This document shows positions 44,644 to 49,482 of a stretch of DNA of 49,482 nucleotides, in pieces. Numbering within the stretch: position 1 is the first letter of the stretch; every line of letters starts with the position of its first letter. The stretch comes from Fischerella muscicola SAG 1427-1 = PCC 73103 (GTDB taxonomy: Bacteria; Cyanobacteriota; Cyanobacteriia; Cyanobacteriales; Nostocaceae), in contig NZ_AJLJ01000190.1 of the NCBI RefSeq assembly GCF_000317245.1, positions 1 to 49,482 of the forward strand. The letters are read 5' to 3'. Both the position numbers and the translations under genes were made by a program. The notes beneath the pieces were generated by a model that was not told where the DNA came from, searched no databases, and worked only from the letters and a program-made list of their open reading frames with translations.

Positions 44644-44645
44644 AT
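44622..44645 (+). promoter_or_regulatory. Tandem 12-bp repeat reaching the start codon
   Basis: TTCTATAGGTAT occurs exactly twice in tandem (44622-44633, 44634-44645), and the second copy supplies the first two bases of the ATG at 44644. Each copy has an AGGT that could act as a ribosome site; the first stands 13 nt from the ATG. Confidence 0.6.
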
Positions 44646-45849
44646 GCAGCAATCTATACAGCCAATTACTAAAGATTTAGTACTGATTGGTGGTGGTCAT
44701 AGCCATGCAATAGCTTTGTTGATGTTTGGAATGAAACCTCTTGGTGGAATTCGATTAACTTTAATAACTGATAGAGTTGATACACCTTACTCCGGGATGC
44801 TACCAGGACATATTGCTGGTTTTTACAGCTATGAAGAATGTCATATCGATTTGCTACGACTTACGAATTTTGCCAAAGCACAATTATATATTGACCGAGT
44901 CATTGGTCTTGACTTGGAAAATAAAAAAGTGATTTGTGCCAACCGTCCAGAAGTAGCATTTGATCTACTGTCTATAGATATTGGCAGCACTCCAGCCACA
45001 ATTTTTGTTCCAGGGGCAGCGAAATATACAATTGGGGCAAAACCAGTATCAAATCTATTGCAGCACTGGTTTCAACTACTAGAAAAAGTCGCTGAATATC
45101 AGCAAGAGGCTTTGAGTATTGGAATTGTAGGAGGAGGGGCTGGTGGCGTGGAATTAGCGTTATCGATGCAAGCTCATTTGTATCAGGTGTCCAAAATGTA
45201 TCCCCTCAAATTCTCCTCTAAAAGAGAAGTTATGGATAATAATACACCAAAACAGGGAGCTTTAGATATTCATTTATTCCAGCGTGATACTCAACTCATG
45301 CCCAATCATCATTGGTCTGTACAGCGTACAGTCAAGCAGCTTATGATCAAACGCGGGATTCAACTGCATTTAGGCGAAAGTGTATGTAAAGTTGAACCAG
45401 GTAAAGTTATATGTAAATCTGGCTTGACGGTAGAATGCGATCGCATTTTTTGGGTGACACAAGCTTCAGCACCAGAGTGGTTAAAAACAACCGGATTAAC
45501 AACTGATGATCAAGGCTTTATTTTGGTAAATGACACATTGCAATCTTTGTCTCATGAGTACGTGTTTGCCACAGGGGATATTGCCACAATGGTAAATCAT
45601 CCACGTCCGAAAGCAGGAGTATTTGCTGTTCGCCAAGGTAAACCTTTATTTGAGAACTTACAGCGATTTTTATTAGACAAACCTCTCAAACCTTACACAC
45701 CACAGCAACAATATTTAAGCTTAATAGGTACGGGTGACGGCAGAGCGATCGCCACACGCGGATGTTTGACTTTACCACCTCATCAATTACTGTGGCAGTG
45801 GAAAGACTGGATTGATCGTCGTTTTATGGAACAGTTTCGTAGGGGGTAG
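44644..45849 (+). CDS. NDH-like oxidoreductase half of a SelD fusion, lacking the selenophosphate synthetase domain
   Basis: The 401-residue FAD protein matches the N-terminal module of cyanobacterial SelD fusions: LVLIGGGHSHAIALLMFGMKP (13-33), TPYSGMLPGHIAGFYSYEECHIDLLRL, a second dinucleotide motif GIVGGGAGGVELALS (about 158-172), VFATGDIATMVNHPRPKAGVFAVRQGKPLF and a WKDWIDRRFMEQF end. In fused proteins an AIRS-type SelD domain follows the WIDRRFMEKF segment. Here a TAG ends the frame four codons later, and dispersed repeat DNA begins at once. No SelD Cys/Lys loop or ATP-binding domain is found downstream. It may be a stand-alone NDH-2-like enzyme or a remnant of a broken fusion. Confidence 0.88.
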   Translation: MQQSIQPITKDLVLIGGGHSHAIALLMFGMKPLGGIRLTLITDRVDTPYSGMLPGHIAGFYSYEECHIDLLRLTNFAKAQLYIDRVIGLDLENKKVICANRPEVAFDLLSIDIGSTPATIFVPGAAKYTIGAKPVSNLLQHWFQLLEKVAEYQQEALSIGIVGGGAGGVELALSMQAHLYQVSKMYPLKFSSKREVMDNNTPKQGALDIHLFQRDTQLMPNHHWSVQRTVKQLMIKRGIQLHLGESVCKVEPGKVICKSGLTVECDRIFWVTQASAPEWLKTTGLTTDDQGFILVNDTLQSLSHEYVFATGDIATMVNHPRPKAGVFAVRQGKPLFENLQRFLLDKPLKPYTPQQQYLSLIGTGDGRAIATRGCLTLPPHQLLWQWKDWIDRRFMEQFRRG

Positions 45850-45863
45850 GGGATTCTCCAGAG

Positions 45864-45906
45864 GAGACGCTTAGCGTAGACGCGTCAGCGGCTTCTCATA
45901 GAGTAC
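45864..45906. repeat. Dispersed repeat after the SelD-like gene
   Basis: GCGTAGACGCGTCAGCGGCT (from 45874) and on to GAGTAC at 45906 repeats the unit seen at 21616-21646. It starts within 15-25 nt of the stop codon of the truncated gene. Confidence 0.7.
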
Positions 45907-45963
45907 GGGGATCGGGGGTAAGGGATGGGGGAAGGGGGAGTGTGAAAAACATTTGGAGGTATT

Positions 45964-46758
45964 TTGCCAAAAGCTCAAGTTAATGGAATTGAATTGTTTT
46001 ATCACATTCATGGGACTGGCGAACCGTTAATATTAATTGCCGGATTTGACTCTGATAGTTCCAGTTGGTCGGTGTTAATGCCATTTTTGGTCAAACACTA
46101 TCAGGTTATCCGGTTTGATAATCGGGGAGTGGGACAAAGTTCCGCACTCAACATTCCCTACACCATTCAGCAAATGGCTGTTGATACTTTTGCCTTACTT
46201 GAGTACCTGGGAATTTCTCAAGTGCATGTAGCAGGTCATTCGATGGGGGGTCAGATTGCTCAAGAACTGACACTAGCACATCCTGAAAAAGTTCAAAGCC
46301 TCATCTTGCTATCATCTTGGGCAAAAGGAGACAGCAAATTTCAGGCAATAATTGAGTTGTGGGGTGATTTGACCTCAAAGTTAGATCCGGTACTTTATCA
46401 AACAACCTTATTGCCCTGGTTATTTACTGATAGATTTTATGCAATTCCAGGAGCGATCGAACAAATTATTAACCAAATTCAGAAGTACCCATATTTACCA
46501 GAGCCTGACGCACTTTATCATCAAAGCCGAGCTATTCTCAACAGCGATACTTCTGAACGTCTTGCCAGTATTCATGTTCCTACCTTAGTGATGGTGGGTG
46601 AACAAGATATGATCACACCAGTAAAGTTTTCTGAACACCTCGCTCAGGGTATCCCGAATGCTGAACTTGTGATTCTTGAAAAATTAGGACATGCCTGTTT
46701 TATAGAGTCTCCAGAGGTCGTAGCCCAAGAAATGCTCAATTTTTTAACAACTGCATAA
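45964..46758 (+). CDS. Alpha/beta hydrolase
   Basis: The 264-residue protein has the alpha/beta hydrolase fold with oxyanion region IAGFDSDSSSW, FDNRGVGQSS, nucleophile elbow GHSMGG (Ser93), acid Asp215 (GEQDMITP) and His243 (KLGHACFIE). The sequence resembles the 3-oxoadipate enol-lactonase/BioH-like branch, but the substrate is open. TTG at 45964 is the start: GGAGG at 45955-45959 stands 4 nt before it, and the next residues PKAQVNGIELFYHIHG fit family N-termini. It is on the same strand as the SelD-like gene, 114 nt away, with repeats between. Confidence 0.88.
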   Translation: MPKAQVNGIELFYHIHGTGEPLILIAGFDSDSSSWSVLMPFLVKHYQVIRFDNRGVGQSSALNIPYTIQQMAVDTFALLEYLGISQVHVAGHSMGGQIAQELTLAHPEKVQSLILLSSWAKGDSKFQAIIELWGDLTSKLDPVLYQTTLLPWLFTDRFYAIPGAIEQIINQIQKYPYLPEPDALYHQSRAILNSDTSERLASIHVPTLVMVGEQDMITPVKFSEHLAQGIPNAELVILEKLGHACFIESPEVVAQEMLNFLTTA

Positions 46759-47265
46759 GAAAGCTATACCCCAGTGCTTTGGCAAGTCTAAAATGGTGCA
46801 TTAATAAACCGCAGAGGAAGCAGCGAAAAGTTTGAGCGGAGGTTTCCTCCGTACTCTTACGAGAAGTCGCTTACGCGCCTACGCGCAGCGTCCCGGAGGG
46901 AACTTCAAAGCTTTTCAAGAGAGAGAACACAGAGATAGAATCAGAGATTTATTGCAAGTGCATTGAGAGTAGAGAGTAGTAGTAGAGAGTAGTGGCGTGG
47001 CAAGGCTAAAATAGTGCAATAGAAGAAGTTTGTAGCAGGCACTGTCTTCGCCGGAAAACTAAAAATATAATGCAACATTTTAGCCTTGCCACGCCAGTAG
47101 GGTGTGTTATGCCGCAGGCTAACGCACCGCAATCATATCAAAGATAGTGCATTTAGTGCGTCAACGCAGTTCAAACACTCACCTATGCAAACACTCTTTC
47201 CCCTTTCCCCTTTCCCCTTTCCCCTTTCCCCAATCCCCGATCCCCGATCCCCTTTCCCCAATCCC
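46759..47265. other. Repeat-dense spacer between hydrolase and NACHT genes
   Basis: This 507-nt gap between convergent genes carries a half-copy of the MITE end (46780-46800), a GC-rich dispersed repeat (46840-46905), AGAGTAGT-type repeats (46965-46992), a complete MITE-like element (46993-47096), a GTAGGGTGTGTTA fragment (47097-47128) and a heptamer array (47197-47266). No gene is visible. Confidence 0.7.
46993..47096. mobile_element. MITE-like element with 26-bp terminal inverted repeats
   Basis: The ends TGGCGTGGCAAGGCTAAAAT (from 46993) and ATTTTAGCCTTGCCACGCCA (to 47096) are perfect complements; over 26 bp, 24 positions match. GTAG stands on both sides (46989-46992, 47097-47100), a possible target duplication. 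Length is 104 bp with no coding capacity. A partial end copy lies at 46780-46800. Confidence 0.8.
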
Positions 47266-47266
47266 C
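47197..47266. repeat. STRR heptamer array (TTTCCCC) abutting a stop codon
   Basis: Ten tandem 7-nt units, NNTCCCC (TTTCCCC six times, plus AATCCCC and GATCCCC variants), run without a break. The last C is the final base of the TAG stop of the minus-strand NACHT gene. Confidence 0.88.
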
Positions 47267-49482
47267 TACATCTTGGTTCGCAATAATTGCACAAACGTAT
47301 CGCTAACTGTATGGTCTTTCGTATCGGCGGCGTATTGAATTAATTTTTCTCGCAGTTGTTTAGCAGCGTCTAGGGGGAGCAAGGTAGCAAGTAAAAAGTA
47401 TACACCGCGAAAACGTGGGTCGCCCATGTGATCAATTAGACGTGATTCTACTTCATCATCTTGGCCGAGGAAATTTTGTACCAAGAAAAAGTCCATAATT
47501 TTATCGTGGCGGAAGTAGTATTGTTTCTGGGGTTCGCCTTTGTCGTCTTTCCACTGGCGACTAACAACCATTTTGTATTTCTCGTCTTCCAGAGACATTA
47601 ATACTTGGTAAAATTCATCTGCTGGTAGGGCTTGTTGATCTTGCAGGCGCATTTGATACACAGCTTCCGCAAATTTTTTGAGGGGAAATTCCTGATTCCA
47701 TTCTTGCAGGTATTCTGCGGCGATGAATTTATACTGCTGCTCTTGCAGGTGAAACAGGTCTGGCTGTTTACCTTGTGATAGCATCAGGGCAACCACGGTT
47801 AAATCCATCGGGTTGGAAAGAATGCGTTGAACTGCGGTTAATTCGTCCGGGGGTTGCTGGTTGTTCAGGGCTTCTGCTAAATATTTTTCACAGGCTTTTT
47901 CATAATCAGCACCTTGAACTTGGGCATTTTCGGGAATTCGTAGTTGGCGGGAAATCAAAAACTTGTGAATTTGTGTTTCTTCCAGGGGCTGTAAGTAATA
48001 TGTTTTGGCTGTTGAGGGGGGTATCCACTCTAGGGGTTGAGTAGTCATGATGATGTTACCCCGAAAATAGTACTCGACAAACTGAGTGATTTTTGCCCGT
48101 GTGTCGGCGGTGACTTCGTTGAGTCCGTCTATGCAAATATCAATTGCGCCACTGTAAATGAGGTTTTTCAGAAATTCGGCGTCTTGTGCTTGTCCGTGGA
48201 GTTTTTTCTGAATCGCTTCAATGACGCCATTGTCACACTTCTGGGCAGGTAAAAAAACAACAATGCGCTGGGAATTTTTCAGTAAATGGCGCAGAAACAT
48301 GGATTTGCCTAAACCAGAATCGCCGATTAAGACAATTTGCCCGTTGATGGTGGGTAGTGCTTGGGTAATTGGGCGAATATCTGCTATTTTTTGTTGTGAA
48401 GACGCGATGAATCGCGTCTCTACAATGCCGGATTCGGGAAAATAGGTGTTGTCTTGGAAATTATCTAACCCCGCATCTGCTAATAGGGAAAATTTAAATG
48501 GTTCAAACAACTTGCGGCGTAAAAAAGGAACCCAAGTCAGGAGAAAGCCGACGTAACCTACGCCCAAAATTCGGCGTACCCAAGGGTTCCAGAAGAAGAT
48601 GGCTTGGACTTGGGGAAATTTGGGGTAGGCAAAAATCAGGGCGAGCCAAAAAACAATGTGAGCCAGGATGGTGTTTCTGGTATTTAATAACAACTGCCAG
48701 CCCTTGATTTTATTGATTGCTTTCTGCACCGCATCCGCTTGCGTGGTGTGTTGAGCAGCTTGGAGGTTTTTTTGGTGAATCAGAAGTAAATCAACATCTT
48801 TGATTTGCCAATTAACTCTTTGGGCAACGTTGGCTATTTTATCTGCTAAATCTTTTTGAAATCTTTCCAGCCCTTGGCTTGCTTGCCAAGCATCACGCAA
48901 GACTTCTAGTGTTTGCTTGCATTGTTCGTATTTTATTTGATCAGGAATTGCTGGCGGATTGCCAACCCATTTGAGCAGAGTTTTTACATCTTCAGTACCG
49001 CCACCCAGGAAATAGGTTAAAAATCGCCAATATTCAAACTGTGCTTCATGCCTAAACTTTTTCTGATTTGGCTCATAGGCATAGTTTAAAACTATAAGAA
49101 CCTCTGCCAACTTCAGTTGTCTCATACTCTTCAACGCCTCGGCTGCACTGCCACGAACGTAGGCGGATACCTTTTCATCCTTGAGGAAGTTGAGGATGTC
49201 TGGTGCGTATTTCGCCCCGGCACCTCCCAACTTGCCCAAGGCTGAGGCTGCTTCGCGACGAACTGAGGCGTCTACCTTTTCATCCTTGAGGATGTTAGCG
49301 AGGTCTGGTGCGTATTTCGCCCCGGCACCTCCCAAGTTGCCCAAGGCTGAGGCTGCATAGGCACGAACGTAGGTGGATACCTTTTCATCCTTGAGGATGT
49401 TAGCGAGGTCTGGTGCGTATTTCGCCCCGGCACCTCCCAAGTTGCCCAAGGCTGAGGCTGCATAAGCACGAACGTAGGCGGA
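47266..49482 (-). CDS. Membrane NACHT-type NTPase with N-terminal HEAT repeats (partial at window edge)
   Basis: The frame is open to the window edge, so 738 residues are visible and the start is missing. First come at least three 35-residue HEAT-like repeats (LKDEKVSxYVRxxAASALGNLGGAGAKYAPDL), then a helical region with WKxxD-type coiled coil, two transmembrane helices (encoded about 48520-48690), then the NTPase: Walker A GDSGLGKS (48301-48324) and Walker B IDICIDGLNEV (48114-48147). PLEETQIHKFLISRQL and a C-terminal helical block follow. This fits the NACHT branch of STAND NTPases, which sense a trigger and oligomerise. Role in defence or signalling is inference. A palindromic repeat lies within the gene at 48400. 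Confidence 0.85.
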   Translation of the reverse strand, partial: SAYVRAYAASALGNLGGAGAKYAPDLANILKDEKVSTYVRAYAASALGNLGGAGAKYAPDLANILKDEKVDASVRREAASALGKLGGAGAKYAPDILNFLKDEKVSAYVRGSAAEALKSMRQLKLAEVLIVLNYAYEPNQKKFRHEAQFEYWRFLTYFLGGGTEDVKTLLKWVGNPPAIPDQIKYEQCKQTLEVLRDAWQASQGLERFQKDLADKIANVAQRVNWQIKDVDLLLIHQKNLQAAQHTTQADAVQKAINKIKGWQLLLNTRNTILAHIVFWLALIFAYPKFPQVQAIFFWNPWVRRILGVGYVGFLLTWVPFLRRKLFEPFKFSLLADAGLDNFQDNTYFPESGIVETRFIASSQQKIADIRPITQALPTINGQIVLIGDSGLGKSMFLRHLLKNSQRIVVFLPAQKCDNGVIEAIQKKLHGQAQDAEFLKNLIYSGAIDICIDGLNEVTADTRAKITQFVEYYFRGNIIMTTQPLEWIPPSTAKTYYLQPLEETQIHKFLISRQLRIPENAQVQGADYEKACEKYLAEALNNQQPPDELTAVQRILSNPMDLTVVALMLSQGKQPDLFHLQEQQYKFIAAEYLQEWNQEFPLKKFAEAVYQMRLQDQQALPADEFYQVLMSLEDEKYKMVVSRQWKDDKGEPQKQYYFRHDKIMDFFLVQNFLGQDDEVESRLIDHMGDPRFRGVYFLLATLLPLDAAKQLREKLIQYAADTKDHTVSDTFVQLLRTKM
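48400..48419. repeat. In-frame palindromic repeat inside the NACHT gene
   Basis: AGACGCGAT and ATCGCGTCT, separated by GA, form a perfect palindrome that encodes ETRFIASS-type residues between the membrane region and the Walker A domain. The same core occurs between genes at 8101-8122 and 29777-29798. Confidence 0.8.
49171..49482 (-). repeat. 105-bp tandem repeats encoding HEAT units
   Basis: The sequence CTTTTCATCC recurs at 49171, 49276 and 49381, giving an exact 105-bp period (35 codons). The units are nearly identical at DNA level and continue past the window edge. Confidence 0.92.

Overview
The window reads as a piece of chromosome from a filamentous, probably heterocyst-forming cyanobacterium (Nostoc/Calothrix-like). 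The evidence is the many HIP1 octamers (gcgatcgc), the carotenoid pair crtP-crtB followed by a tRNA-Ser and a natB-type amino-acid binding protein, a BciB-type 8-vinyl reductase, cyanobacterial families (DUF3181, DUF4351, NDH-like module of cyanobacterial SelD), and intergenic DNA full of heptanucleotide arrays and small palindromic repeats. No transposase, phage module or CRISPR array was recognised. The species cannot be named from sequence alone.

Layout. 1-5.4 kb: tail of a DUF4351 protein, an HNMT-like methyltransferase, an SMR efflux pump, a GH3/NagZ glycosidase, an RlpA-like protein and a PhzF isomerase. 5.5-9.6 kb: crtP and crtB overlap, then tRNA-Ser(GCT) with a strong terminator, then the lipoprotein NatB. 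9.7-13.1 kb: an outer-membrane barrel candidate and a hybrid histidine kinase carrying two low-complexity insertions. 13.4-17.8 kb: a serine beta-lactamase-like protein divergent from an NlpC/P60 endopeptidase coupled to a GT2 transferase, then an MFS transporter and tRNA-Arg. 17.8-23.8 kb: moaC, DUF2795, an Hsp20, a DnaJ/CbpM-type pair and small cyanobacterial proteins. 23.9-31.7 kb: a same-strand run of six signalling and stress genes. 32-39.9 kb: a carotene-desaturase-like oxidoreductase, two small divergent genes, tRNA-Ala, hemD, a WD40 protein, bciB and an SDR. 40-44 kb: a beta-helix protein and a pentapeptide-repeat membrane protein. 44.6-49.5 kb: the NDH-like half of a SelD fusion, an alpha/beta hydrolase, a repeat-dense spacer, and a HEAT-TM-NACHT protein cut by the window edge.

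How genes work together. crtP and crtB make and desaturate phytoene, and their overlap implies one transcript. hemD and bciB belong to tetrapyrrole/chlorophyll synthesis. The serine hydrolase, NlpC/P60 protein, NagZ and RlpA all point to peptidoglycan turnover. DnaJ and the MerR-like small protein look like a CbpA-CbpM pair.

Most interesting: (1) the 23.9-31.7 kb cluster, in which a response regulator of order REC-wHTH-HPt-REC-REC, a six-PAS soluble kinase and two single-domain regulators bracket an Hsp20 and an unrecognised 346-residue protein; (2) a SelD-type oxidoreductase whose selenophosphate synthetase domain is absent exactly where a dispersed repeat begins; (3) a membrane NACHT ATPase with nearly identical N-terminal HEAT repeats and a palindromic repeat inserted in frame; (4) several families of MITE-like elements, one showing compensatory changes in its stem.
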